64,000 nt of DNA, from NCBI GenBank assembly GCA_036250195.1, contig JAVHZZ010000008.1, positions 4,725,934-4,789,933 on the forward strand. The letters run 5' to 3'. The notes below the pieces were generated by a model that worked only from the letters and a program-made list of their open reading frames with translations, searched no databases and was not told the origin of the DNA. How positions within the stretch are numbered: the first letter of the stretch is position 1; each line of letters starts with the position of its first letter. Origin of the DNA: Mixophyes australis. Lineage: Eukaryota > Chordata > Amphibia > Anura > Limnodynastidae. A program made the translations under genes and the position numbers. Positions 43,670-54,970 of the stretch are shown one piece after another.

Positions 43670-44960
43670 TGTCCTGGTAGATCTCGTGCTGTGCTGTTTA
43701 GTTCTGTGCTGTGCTGTTTAGTTCTGTGCTGTGCTGTGCTGTGTTCTGCAGTATCAGTCCAGTGGTGCTGTGTGCTGTGCTCTGTCCTTCTGAGGTCAGT
43801 GGTGCTGCTGGGTCCAGTGCTGTGTCCTGTTCAGTCCAGTGGTGCTGTGTCCTGTGCTCTGTGCTTCTAAGGGCATAGTTATTTCCCCAATATTCCCCTG
43901 TGTTTAAAAAAATAAAAAAAAGTTATTTAAAAAAATACCAAAAACTAATTTAATTTTTTTTAATTACCACAAAATTTGCACAACCAATCCTGCAGTATAA
44001 GCCCATTGGTACTGCAATATTACCAAGTTCACACATTCAGCAGTAAAAGTCCAGTGGTACTGCAATATTACAAAGTTTACACATTCTGCAGTATCAGTCC
44101 AGTGGTGCTGTGTCCTGTGCTCTGTCCTGCTGAGTTCCGTAGAGCTGCTGGGTCCTGTGCCGTGTCCTGTTCAGTCCAGTGGTGCTGTGTCCTGTGCTCT
44201 GTGCTTCTAAGGGCATAGTTATTTCCCCATTATTCCCAAGTTTTTAAAAAATAAAAAAAAAGTAAAAAAAAAATTACAATTAAAAATTAAAAAAAATATA
44301 TATATAATTATAACCAAATTTGCAAAACCAATCCAGCAGTATAAGTCCATTGGTACTGCAATATTACAAAGTTCACACATTCTGCAGTATCAGTCCAGTG
44401 GTGCTGTGTCCTGTGCTCTGTCCTGCTGAGTTCCGTAGTGCTGCTGGGTCCTGTTCAGTCCAGTGGTGCTGTGTCCTGTGCTCTGTGCTTCTAAGGGCAT
44501 AGTTATTTCCCCATTATTCCCAAGTTTTTAAAAAATAAAAAAAAAGTAAAAAATAATAAAAAATTAAAAAAAATAAATAAATATATAATAATTATAACCA
44601 ACTTTGCAAAACCAATCCAGCAGTATAAGTCCATTGGTACTGCAATATTACAAAGTTCACACATTCTGCAGTATCAGTCCAGTGGTGCTGTGTCCTGTGC
44701 TCTGTCCTGCTGAGTTCCGTAGTGCTGCTGGGTCCTGTGCCGTGTCCTGTTCAGTCCAGTGGTGCTGTGTCCTGTGCTCTGTGCTTCTAAGGGCATAGTT
44801 ATTTCCCCATTATTCCCAAGTTTTTAAAAAATAAAAAAAAAGTAAAAAAAAATAAAAAATTTAAAAAAAAAAAAAAATATAATAATTATAACCAAATTTG
44901 CAAAACCAATCCAGCAGTATAAGTCCATTGGTACTGCAATATTACCAAGTTCACACATTC
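43670..44960 (+). repeat. Array of about four 284-340-bp units upstream of the transposase
   Basis: Landmarks such as aagggcatagttatttcccc recur at 43869, 44209, 44493 and 44789 (spacings 340, 284 and 296). Each unit joins a GT/CT-rich part (cagtccagtggtgctgtgtc, ctgtgctctg), an A-rich part of variable length, and ccattggtactgcaatatta. The array begins with smaller gtgctgt repeats at 43684-43745. The short open frames inside it are by-products. Confidence 0.9.
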
Positions 44961-44983
44961 TGCAGTATCTTGTGCTACATATA

Positions 44984-47973
44984 ATGGAGACCAAAAATTT
45001 GGAGGATAAAGTAGGGAAAGATCAAGACCCACTTCCTCCTAATGCTGAAGCTGCTGCCACTAGTCATGACATAGACGATGAAATGCCATCAACGTCGTCT
45101 TCCAAGCCCGATGCCCAATCTCGTAGTACCGGGCATGTAAAATCCAAAAAGCCCAAGTTAAGAAAAAGTAGCAAAAAGAGAAACTTAAAATCATCTGAGG
45201 AGAAACGTAAAGTTGCCAATATGCCATTTACGACACGGAGTGGCAAGAAACGGCTGAGGCCCTGGCCCGTGTTCATGACTAGTGGTTCAGCTTCACCCAC
45301 GGATCTTAGCCCTCCTCCTCCTCCCCCCCCTACAAAAAATTGAAGAGAGTTATGCTGTCAGCAACAAAACAGCAAACAACTCTGCCTTCTAAAGAGAAAT
45401 TATCACAAATCCACAAGGCGAGTCCAAGGATGTTGGTGGTTGTCAAGCCTGACCTTCCCATCACTGTACAGGAAGAGGTGGCTCGGGAGGAGGCTATTGA
45501 TGATGTAGCTGGCGCTGTGGAGGAACTTGATGATGAGGATGGTGATGTGGTTATTGTAAATGAGGCACCAGGGGGGGAAACAGCTGATGTCCATGGGATG
45601 AAAAAGCCCATCGTCATGCCTGGTCAGAAGACCAAAAAATGCACCTCTTCGGTCTGGAGTTATTTTTATCCAAATCCAGACAACCAATGTATGGCCATAT
45701 GTAGCTTATGTAAAGCTCAAATAAGCAGGGGTAAGGATCTTGCCCACCTAGGAACATCCTCCCTTATACGTCACCTGAATAACCTTCATAGTTCAGTGGT
45801 TAGTTCAGGAACTGGGGCTAGGACCCTCATCGGTACAGGGACACCTAAATCCCGTGGTCCAGTTGGATACACACCAGCAACACCCTCCTCGTTAACTTCC
45901 TCAACAATCTCCATCAGATTCAGTCCTGCAGCCCAAGTCAGCAGCCAGACTGAGTCCTCCTCAATACGGGATTCATCCGAGGAATCCTGCAGCGGTACGC
46001 CTACTACTGCCACTGCTGCTGTTGCTGCTGTTAGTCGGTCATCTTCCCAGAGGGGAAGTCGTAAGACCGCTAAGTCTTTCACAAAACAATTGACCGTCCA
46101 ACAGTCGTTTGCCATGACCACAAAATACGATAGTAGTCACCCTATTGCAAAGCGTATAACTGCGGCTGTAACTGCAATGTTGGTGTTAGACGTGCGCCCG
46201 GTGTCCGCCATCAGTGGAGTGGGATTTAGAGGGTTGATGGAGGTATTGTGTCCCCGGTACCAAATCCCGTCGAGATTCCACTTCACTAGGCAGGCGATAC
46301 CAAAAATGTACAGAGAAGTACGATCAAGTGTCCTCAGTGCTCTAAAAAATGCGGTTGTACCCACTGTCCACTTAACCACGGACATGTGGACAAGTGGTTC
46401 TGGGCAAACGAAGGACTATATGACTGTGACAGCCCACTGGGTAGATGCATCCCCTTCCGCAGCAACAGCTGCATCAGTAGCAGCAACTACAAAATGGCGG
46501 CTCGTGCAAAGGCAGGCAACATTGTGTATTACAGGCTTTAATAAGAGGCACAACGCTGACAACATATTAGAGAAAATGAGGGAAATTATCTCCCAGTGGC
46601 TTACCCCACTTAGACTCTCATGGGGATTTGTGGTGTCAGACAATGCCAGTAACATTGTGCGGGCATTAAATATGGGCAATTTCCAGCACGTCCCATGTTT
46701 TGCCCACACCATTAATTTGGTGGTGCAGCATTACCTCAAGAGTGACAGGGGTGTGCAGGAGATGCTTGCGGTGGCACGCAAAATTGCTGGACACTTTCGG
46801 CATTCAGCCAGTGCCTACCGCAGACTAGAGGCACATCAAAAAAGCATGAACCTGCCCTGCCATCACCTCAAACAAGAGGTTGTGACGCGCTGGAACTCCA
46901 CCCTCTATATGCTGCAGAGGATGGAGGAGCAGCAAAAGGCCATTCAGGCCTACACAGCCACCTACGACATAGGCAAAGGAGTGGGGATGCGCCTCAGTCA
47001 AGCGCAGTGGAGACTGATTTCCGTGTTGTGCAAGGTTCTGCAGCCATTTGAACTTGCCACACGAGAAGTCAGTTCCGACACTGCCAGCTTGAGTCAGGTC
47101 ATTCCCCTGATCAGGCTGTTGCAGAAGCAGCTGGAGAAAGTGAGGGAGGAGCTGGTAAGCCATTGCGATTACACCAAGCATGTAGCTCTTGTGGATGTAG
47201 CCCTTCGTACGCTTTGCCAGGATCCGAGGGTGGTCACTCTTTTAAAGTCAGAGGAATACATTCTGGCCACCGTGCTCGATCCTCGGTTTAAAGCGTATGT
47301 TGTGTCTCTGTTTCCGGCGGACACAAGTCTACAGCGGTGCAAAGACCTGCTGGTCAGGAGATTGTCCTCTGAAGAGGACCGTGACATGCCAACAGCTCCA
47401 CCCTCATTTTCTTCCACATCTATGGCTGCGAGGAAAAAGCTCAGTTTTCCCAAAAGAGGCACTGGCGGGGATGCTGATAACATCTGGTCCGGACTGAAGG
47501 ACCTGCCAACCATTGCAGACATGTCTACTGTCGCTGCATTGGATGCTGTCACAATAGAAAAAATTGTGGATGATTACTTTGCTGACACCATCCAAGTAGA
47601 CATGTCAGACAGTCCATATTGTTACTGGCAGGAAAAAAAGGCAGTTTGGAAGCCCCTGTACAAACTGGCTCTATTTTACCTGAGTTGTCCCCCCTCCAGT
47701 GTGTACTCGGAAAGAGTTTTTAGTGCAGCGGGGAACCTGGTCAGTGAGCGGCGAAGGAGGTTGCTTCCTCAGAACGTTGAAAAAATGATGTTTATAAAAA
47801 TGAATAATCAATTCCTCAATGAAGTACAGCACTGCCCTCCAGACAGTACAGAGGGACCTGTGGTTGTGGAGTCCAGCGGGGACGAATTGATAATGTGTGA
47901 TGAGGAGGAAGTACACACTGTAGGGGGAGAGAAATCAGAGGTTGAGGATGAGGACGACATCTTGCCTCAGTAG
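44984..47973 (+). pseudogene. hAT transposase with BED zinc finger, one-base frame break
   Basis: The probable ATG at 44984 opens a 119-codon basic and Ser-rich N-terminus ending at the TGA at 45341-45343, directly after a run of C residues (45323-45330) and a run of A residues (45334-45339). The following frame, open from just upstream of 45340 to 47973, carries the rest without interruption. It has a BED finger (CSLC and HLNNLH, about 102-150 of that frame), TVHLTTDMWTSGSGQTKDY with the first Asp, VVSDNASN with the second, CFAH, TRWNSTLYMLQRMEE with the Glu, and the C-terminal dimerisation region (YLSCPPSSVYSERVFSAAGN). All catalytic residues match those of element 1. A slip in a mononucleotide run, real or from sequencing, explains the break. 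A shortened protein could start at the in-frame ATG at 45352 and would still hold the finger and core. Confidence 0.92.
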
Positions 47974-48429
47974 AGCCTGTTTAGTCTGTACAGGGAGAGA
48001 TGAATAGCTTTTTTGGTGTGGGGGCCCAAACAAACCAATCATTTCAGCCAAAGTTGTTTGGTAGGCCCTGTCGCTGAAATGATTGGTTTGTTAAAGTGTG
48101 CATGTCCTATTTCAACAACATAAGGGTGGGTGTGAGGGCCCAAGGACAATTCCATCTTGGACCTTTTTTTTTTGCATTATATGACCAATCAACAGTCGTT
48201 TGCCATGTTCAAAAAGTAAAACCAAATTTAAAAAAATACAAGAAATTAAACCAAAAGTAAAATGCCGTGTCATAATTTAAAACAAGAGGTATTGACGTGC
48301 TCTAAAACTACTGTATTGTTGTTTATATTTTATAAACACTACACTTGAAAGCTTGAGTCTTTCAATAAAAAAGTAACTGTCCATTGCACGAATATTTGCA
48401 ACAGGGACAATTTTAGGGTTAAGAAAGTC

Positions 48430-49260
48430 AACTAATAACACTTTCGACGCTGTCTGTCTTTATAAACACTACACTTGGAAGTTGGAGGAGGTATTGTGGC
48501 CCCGGCACCAAATTTACTACCGGGGCCACTCCACTGTGCAGTCCATATTTAGGTGTATCAGATATTAAACAACGGTGACAGTTGATGCCCAATTTTTTAA
48601 TTATATTGTGGCCTCGGTACCAAATTGTGTACCGGGGCCACCACACTACGCAGTCCAGATACTTGTTTGGTGGAATTCAGACCAGTTGAGGGTTTTATTA
48701 TTATTATATTGTGTGGACCACTCTATCTATACCACACTACAACTCTATACCACTCTATTTCATACTTTAATTCTATTTCATACTTTAATTCTATTTAATA
48801 CTTTAATTCTATTTCATACTTTAATTCTATTTCATACTTTAATTCTATTACTAATTACCATAAAGAGGAACAAAATAAACCAATTTTACCAAAAGTATAA
48901 TATGACTTAGACTTACAAACACTACACTTGAAAGATCGTGCCTTTAAATAAAAAAGACAGTCTTCATTGCACGACTATGTGCAACAGGGACAGTTTTTTG
49001 GGTTTACAAAGTCAACGAATAACACTTCGACCCTGTCTGTCTTTAACATACTTGATGGGATCTCAATGACGAATTGTCTGTACCATGTTTGGAGGAGGTA
49101 TTGTGGCCCCGGTATCAAATTGGGTACCGGGGCCACCCCACTATGCAGTCCAGATACTTGTTTGGTGGAATTCTGACACGTGGAGGGTTTTTTAATTATA
49201 TTGTGGCCTCGGTACCAAATTGTGTACCGGGGCCACCACACTACGCAGTCAAGATAGATA
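48430..49260 (+). repeat. Duplicated module with repeated palindromes
   Basis: The block around 48430-48670 (cgctgtctgtctttaaacac-like start, gaggtattgtggccccgg, ctacgcagtccagatacttg) is repeated at 49025-49255. Each copy has two palindromic stems of the type ggcctcggtaccaaattgtg/taccggggcc at 48490, 48608, 49101 and 49202. An AT-rich segment with short repeats lies between the two blocks. Confidence 0.8.
48760..48850 (+). repeat. 18-bp repeat, about five copies
   Basis: atttcatactttaattct is repeated in tandem, with one copy reading atttaatact. It lies between the two palindromic modules of element 2. Confidence 0.9.
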
Positions 49261-49439
49261 GATGCGTATCATAGATAAAGTTCATTCAGTGGTGTGGGGC
49301 AAATTGAAAAATATTCAAAATGCACTGACATTATCAAAAACAAGAGGTTGTCACACGCTAAAACTCCAACATGTATATGATGGAGAGGATGGAGGAGCAG
49401 CCGTATGTGTAGTGTAATGCAGACCTGTTGAAGGTTTTT

Positions 49440-50905
49440 TATATATTTTATTGTGGTGCCCAGTGCCCACTCCTCTAGGCAGTCCAGGTACATTTATTGG
49501 TGCGAATCATAAAAGTTCAGGGTTTTTAAGATATATTGTGGTGACCCACTCCTCTACGCAGTCCAGGTACATTTATTGGTGCGAATCATAAAAGTTCAGG
49601 GTTTTTAAGATATATTGTGGTGACCCACTCCTCTACGCAGTCCAGGTACATTTATTGGTGCGAATCATAAAAGTTCAGGGTTTTTAATATATCTTGTGGT
49701 GACCCACTCCTCTACGCAGTCCAGGTACATTTATTGGTGCGATTCATAAAAGTTCAGGGTTTTTAAGATATATTGTGGTGACTCACTCCTCTACGCAGTC
49801 CAGGTACATTTATTGGTGCGAATCATAAAAGTTCAGGGTTTTTAAGATATATTGTGGTGACCCACTCCTCTACGCAGTCCAGGTACATTTATTGGTGCGA
49901 ATCATAAAAGTTCAGGGTTTTTAATATATCTTGTGGTGACCCACTCCTATACGCAGTCCAGGTACATTTATTGGTGCGATTCATAAAAGTTCAGGGTTTT
50001 TAATAGATATTGTGGTGACCCACTCCTCTACGCAGTCCAGGTACATTTATTGGTGCGAATCATAAAAGTTCAGGGTTTTTAATATATATTGTGGTGACCC
50101 ACTCCTCTACGCAGTCCAGGTACATTTATTGGTGCGATTCATAAAAGTTCAGGGTTTTTAAGATATTGTGGTGACCCACTCCTCTACGCAGTCCAGGTAC
50201 ATTTATTGGTGCGAATCATAAAAGTTCAGGGTTTTTAATATATCTTGTGGTGACCCACTCCTATACGCAGTCCAGGTACATTTATTGGTGCGATTCATAA
50301 AAGTTCAGGGTTTTTAATAGATATTGTGGTGACCCACTCCTCTACGCAGTCCAGGTACATTTTTTGGTGCGAATCATAAAAGTTCAGGGTTTTTAATATA
50401 TCTTGTGGTGACCCACTCCTCTACGCAGTCCAGGTACATTTATTGGTGCGAATCATAAAAGTTCAGGGTTTTTAATATATATTGTGGTGACCCACTCCTC
50501 TACGCAGTCCAGGTACATTTATTGGTGCGATTCATAAAAGTTCAGGGTTTTTAAGATATTGTGGTGACCCACTCCACTACGCAGTCCAGGTACATTTATT
50601 GGTGCGAATCATAAAAGTTCAGGGTTTTTAATAGATATTGTGGTGACCCACTCCTCTACGCAGTCCAGGTACATTTATTGGTGCGATTCATAAAAGTTCA
50701 GGGTTTTTAAGATATTGTGGTGACCCACTCCTCTACGCAGTCCAGGTACATTTATTGGTGCGAATCATAAAAGTTCAGGGTTTTTAATATATATTGTGGT
50801 GACCCACTCCTCTACGCAGTCCAGGTACATTTATTGGTGCAATTCATAAAAGTTCAGGGTTTTTAATAGATATTGTGGTGACCCACTCCTCTACGCAGTC
50901 CAGAA
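49440..50905 (+). repeat. 79-bp array, 19 copies, downstream of the transposase
   Basis: Unit: attgtggtgacccactcctc, tacgcagtccaggtacattt, attggtgcgaatcataaaag, ttcagggtttttaagatat. The gcagtccag landmark occurs 19 times from about 49479 to 50896, spaced 75-82 bp. Variants are gaatc/gattc, tttaagatat/tttaatatatctt/tttaatagat, and ctctacg/ctatacg. The start of each unit (attgtgg...ctacgcagtccag) also resembles the palindromic module at 48490-49255. Confidence 0.95.
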
Positions 50906-51226
50906 AGATACCTTGTTGCAACGTTTTGGACTAATAACTATATTGTGAGGTGTTCAGAATACACTGTAAATTAGTGGAAATGCTTGTTATTGAATGTTAT
51001 TGAGGTTAATAATAGCCTAGGAGTGAAAATAAGCCCAAAAACTTGATTTTTAAACTTTTTATGTTTTTTTCCAAAAAAATCCGAATCCAAAACCTTAAAT
51101 CCGAACCGAGACCTTTCGTCAAGTGTTTTGCGAGACAAATCCGAACCCCAAAAATAACGAAAATCCGGATCCAAAACACAAAACACGAGACCTCAAAAGT
51201 CGCCGGTGCACATCCCTAAGCAAAAT

Positions 51227-51379
51227 ACAGACCCACGTTTGGTGGGCAACTGTACTCTACATCATAAAAGTAACAAAGCTTGTGTAGAGGCCATGGGCAG
51301 GACTGCGAGAGAGAATGACAGGACAGACAGACACACTGACAGGACAGAAAGTCTGACTTACAGTACTGCTTGTCTTACC
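51227..51379. other. Short unassigned spacer
   Basis: Contains tandem acagacagacacactgacag-like words and nothing else recognisable. Confidence 0.5.
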
Positions 51380-51612
51380 TGTGAGGATTAACAACACTAG
51401 CTGCAGATGAAAGCTGTCAGAAATAAATTACTGTGAGGATACACAATACTAGCTGCAGATGACCGTGGTCAGATAACTATTTACTGACACCTTCTCTCAA
51501 ATCCTGTAACCAGCACTCTGCTAAGAACATCAATCTAGCTAGTCACCTCACCTGGACTACTGCACAGCTTTCCTTACTTTGCAATCAACCCCTCAATAAA
51601 AAGGTCATCATC
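51380..51612 (+). repeat. Left LTR-like segment, truncated
   Basis: tgtgaggatacacaatacta, gctgcagatgaccgtggtca and cagcactctgctaagaacat match the segment from 53114. The first 50 bp or so are duplicated in tandem (51380 and 51432). Similarity to the right copy stops near aaaaaggtca at 51600-51612, and the interior begins soon after, so the remainder of the LTR and the 5' half of the element were lost in one deletion. Confidence 0.75.
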
Positions 51613-51654
51613 CTGGCTCTTCTTGAGTGGAGCCAGATACTCTCTTTCTAGCCT

Positions 51655-51712
51655 CACTGACCACAAGAATTTGCAGTATATTCAGGGGGCAAAAAGGTTG
51701 AATTCTTGACAG
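51655..51712 (+). pseudogene. Gypsy RNase H remnant
   Basis: The plus frame reads LTDHKNLQYIQGAKRLNS, the familiar TDHKNL...AKRLN motif of Gypsy RNase H, followed by a stop. Only this short part of the domain is clear. Confidence 0.75.
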
Positions 51713-52129
51713 GTACAGTGGGTACTACAACTTCATTATAACACACCAGCCTGGTTAAGGCCAAAACACTCTCCCAGTAGTTCTCTCCCGAACAATCAAT
51801 CATAGAGAGCAAAACTATTATCCCTCTAGGCATGATTCTGAGAGCGGCCATTTCTTCATAGTTGCTGGGCAGGATCCAGGTCACAAAAGAAGCGCTCACC
51901 AAGGTGCCTGAGGAACCAGAAGCAAAGACGTTTGTTCCACCCAGCTGAAAGCTTCAGTTTTCACAATGGGGCATGACTCATGATTGGCAGGGCACCCTGG
52001 CATTGATTTGATCCTCTAAGAATTCTGGTGGCTCAAAGTCAGGATTTCCCCTCCTTCATCCAAGGTACCAAGGTACCACATATACTGTCTTAAGGGCTCT
52101 CAATGTCCCTGTCCATTCAAGAGAAGCCA

Positions 52130-52700
52130 TAGACCCATGGGTCCATGAATTTCATCAATGACCTACCCAGCCGTCAAGGCAACCCCACCTTCCTGGTGGT
52201 AGTGGATTGCTTCTCCAAACAAGTCTACTTCACAGCCTTGAAGTATCTGCCATCGGCACACCAACTCTCCCAGATCTTCACCAAGATTGTCTTCTGACTG
52301 CACGTACGTCCCCTGGAGATAGTATCTGACAGAGTGGTTCACTTTGTGGTGAAGTTTTGGAGGGTCTTCTGTATGGATGCCCAGGACGACTGGTCCAATT
52401 GCTTGTCTGGGAAGAGTTCCCACAGAACAACCTGGCGCAAGACTTCATCTGGGTATCGCCCTTCTCTGTCAACCACAGGTTCCATCCAGTGGTTTTTCCA
52501 TCTACACATGGAACCTCTGGGGTTTCTTCGGCAGACAAACATGTGCAGAATGTCCAAGGACTGTGTAAAATGCTGCAGGAGCAGCTGAAGACAGTGATAG
52601 CTAACCAAAAAAGGTTTGTGGACCAGAGGAGATGGGACAGGACAGTGGTCTCAGTGGGGGATAACGTCTGGTTCTTCATATGAAACATCACATTGATAAT
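52130..52700 (+). pseudogene. Gypsy integrase remnant
   Basis: FINDLPSRQGNPTFLVVVDC then FSKQVYFTALKYLPSAHQL carry the first catalytic Asp of the integrase core. After a stop, LHVRPLEIVSDRVVHFVVKF has the second Asp in the IVSDR motif. Further parts (VGDNVWFF near 52655) match the region after the core. Stops and shifts break the frame. Several unrelated short frames overlap it on both strands and are not genes. Confidence 0.8.
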
Positions 52701-52857
52701 GCCCTTGTCCAAACTGGGACTTAGAGACATTGATCTGTACCAAATCAGTGGGAAGATAAGTTCAGTAGCATAAACACTATGGTACCCACCTTAATTTCAA
52801 ATCCATCCGGTGTTCCACATTTCCTCAAACTGGTGGTGAAAGGTCCGTTTCCTAGAA

Positions 52858-53000
52858 CAATTGGGGTCTCTCCTCCTGCAGTGGAGGTAGAGAGCCACCA
52901 AGAATATATCATTCAGTTGATTCTTGACTCTTGCAGATCTGGGAGAGGAGTACAGTACCTGGTACACTGGAAGGCCTCCGGTCCTAAACACCGCTCTTAG
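52858..53000 (+). pseudogene. Gypsy chromodomain remnant
   Basis: EYIIQLILDSCRSGRGVQYL followed by VHWKASGP matches the chromodomain at the C-terminus of chromovirus integrase, a domain that reads histone marks to steer integration. It is preceded by VVKGPFPRTIGVSPP, the usual linker. It is open for 73 codons from 52779, but isolated from the integrase core by frame breaks. Confidence 0.78.
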
Positions 53001-53113
53001 ATTAAGCCAACCAATGTTCACTCACTCACCTGCACTGCTCACCAAATTCATCAGGCTGAATCCTGGAAGCCTGGAGGGTCACATCCAGACTGTGCTTCTA
53101 AAAGTTGGGGCAC

Positions 53114-53555
53114 TGTTAGGATTCACAAGATTAGCTCCAGATGACAGTTGTCAGATAATTATTCATAATGACAGCTACAAACACCTTCTTTCTATTCCTG
53201 TAATCAGCACTCTGCTAAGAGCAGCAATCTAGCTATTCACCTCTCCTGAACTACTCCACAGCTTTCCTTACTCTTCAACCAGCCCTTCAGTGAAAGGTCA
53301 AGTCTATATGAACAGTTATCTCACCTGTTTGTAACCTTTAACCTAAGTCTCTCAGTTCTACCAAACCTGTACAGGAGCAACGTTTTGTTTTGTATTTCTC
53401 TACTTGTGGTTTGAAGAAGACTTGTTGTGTTGGACTGTACACCAGGATTCTACCTTCTCCAATCCTTTGACCTTAGCTTTGTCCCGCACTATTCTACCTT
53501 CTCCAATACCTTGACATCAGGTTGAACCTCACGACCAGTCCTCTCAGGACTAAGC
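53114..53555 (+). repeat. Right LTR-like segment
   Basis: It begins tgttaggattcacaagatta after a weak polypurine stretch (aaaagttgggg) and shares ctccagatgacagttgtcag, ataattatt and cagcactctgctaagagcag with the left copy. The end is not defined; 53555 is only a guess. Confidence 0.65.
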
Positions 53556-53560
53556 GGACA

Positions 53561-54104
53561 TGTTACCCCAGCCAAGTGGTTCTTTCCTGGAAGCTGCCAG
53601 CACCGTGGTTCAGGCAGCTACAGAGTCCTCTCCTCCCTTATTATTGTGCTGGGCGGCCCTGGTGATATCAGGTGGGCACACGTTCCGCCACTTCTCAGCA
53701 CTATGCACAGAGCACCTCTATGTTCCCTTGCAACACCCAGTAACCTTTATGTACAGAGATGGGGGGGGGGGGGGCGGGTGAGGGGCGTTCCGAGGAAAAA
53801 TGAAACATACCCTAAGTACGCCTGAATTGACTTACTAAAATGTTCACAAATATATATGTAAACATTCTTATCCATTCACAGAAATTGAGACGTTAGACTG
53901 TGTCTTTGCATTTACTGTATGGAGGCGAACAAGATACTGTTTCCTGTTATTAGCCATTGTCTGCAAAAGCAGGCTAAAATATTTGTCCCACAAGAACAAA
54001 TTGATTTAATGTTCAGTATTTGCTATTCATGTCTATTTTATATATCCTTAGTGGTCCTTTCAATAGTTTTATTTCCAATAAATTGTAATGGAAATTCACA
54101 TGTA
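53561..54104. other. Unassigned spacer with a G-run
   Basis: A run of 14 G residues lies at 53761-53774. An open frame of 73 codons at 53560-53781 may belong to retrotransposon sequence but has no domain I recognise. Confidence 0.45.
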
Positions 54105-54970
54105 GGGGGGTATTCAATTGTCAGCGTTTTTTTTTTTTATATCGCGTTAAGTCATTTTAAAGCTGTTTTTATCATTTTCGAGTGGGTTAACTTTACCCGC
54201 GATTCAATTCCATTTTCAATGCTACGTTTTTTTTTTTACGAAACGGTCCTCTCGCGCTCCAGTACAAGAAGGTCTAATGAAAGTATAGGGTGTGCGAGAG
54301 GCAGCCACGTTAAAAGCTATTCAATTGTCTTTTAACACAGCGCGTTAAACAGGCAAATATGATGTTTTATCTCGCACCTCTTTGAGGTGTGATAAAATTA
54401 AAACAATTTTGAAAACAATTTTAAATCATGTAATAATGTGAAAAAAAAGTTAAACTATGTTTATCACTAATGCCTAACATGTAAAAGTTGATTTTCTTGT
54501 GAAAAAATAATGAAATAAAAGAAACATAAAAAAAAATGAAAATGAAATCACTAATTAATTATATTTATGTATGTTTTTGGTACAAATATGAATGTAGTAA
54601 TGTGTTTTGACATGGTATAGATGATTCTATTGTAAAAAATAGTTCAATAACAAAAATATGCTAAAGAAAGTACCGTAATGTAGATATTATCAATGTGTAA
54701 TGCAATCTAATATATGGAAATGTCTGCAAATCCTTTTTTGCGTGTTATACATGACCGCGTTAAAACTCCCCTTCACTCCCCTAAAAAACTCGCAAACACA
54801 ATGATTAACGTTTGGGGGGCAGCGTTCCCTCTTTTTAAATTGAATTGCACAAGTTTTCGTACTGCGGTAACTAAAAGCGGTCGCTATAGCAGTTAAAAAC
54901 CCGCGGGAGATTTTTGCTTTTTTTAAGTTGCAGGGGGAAAAAAAAACTTGCGGAAATCTGAATACCCCCC
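54105..54970. mobile_element. 0.87-kb MITE-like element
   Basis: The ends ggggggtattcaattgtc and atctgaatacccccc are inverted repeats, and subterminal parts with gcgttaaa and ttaacccgcgattcaattcc words recur toward both ends. The centre (54360-54720) is AT-rich. The target duplication is unclear (gta versus ata). Open frames that enter it at 54105-54335 have no meaning. Confidence 0.7.

Larger units (their letters stand above)
43433..51218 (+). mobile_element. Long hAT transposon with tandem arrays (element 2)
   Basis: A 7,786-bp element flanked by a perfect 8-bp duplication agcaaaat (43425-43432 and 51219-51226). Both ends read tagggatg inward. From the left it has a subterminal palindrome, conserved gttgtcggatctcgcg, a TATA motif, an array of about 300-bp units, the transposase on plus, a duplicated palindromic module, a 19-copy 79-bp array, and an AT-rich end with ccaaaacacaaaacacgaga. 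The protein and layout show it is a relative of element 1. Its transposase has a one-base frame break, so it is probably not autonomous as sequenced. Confidence 0.95.
51380..53560 (+). mobile_element. Decayed Ty3/Gypsy (chromovirus) retrotransposon
   Basis: Two related LTR-like sequences enclose a shortened interior that keeps only pieces of the 3' half of pol: an RNase H motif (51655), integrase core motifs (52130-52390) and a chromodomain (about 52858-53000). gag, protease and reverse transcriptase are absent, and the frames contain several stops, so the copy is dead. The order RNase H, integrase, chromodomain, LTR is that of plus-oriented chromodomain-bearing Gypsy elements. The right limit of the last LTR is uncertain. 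Confidence 0.8.

Noticed and set aside
52163..52730. Several open frames on the minus strand over the Gypsy remnant
   Set aside because: They are shadows of the integrase coding strand, which has the recognisable motifs.
53919..54335. 138-codon hydrophobic open frame
   Set aside because: It crosses the border of the MITE at 54105 and consists of AT-rich codons; no family resemblance.
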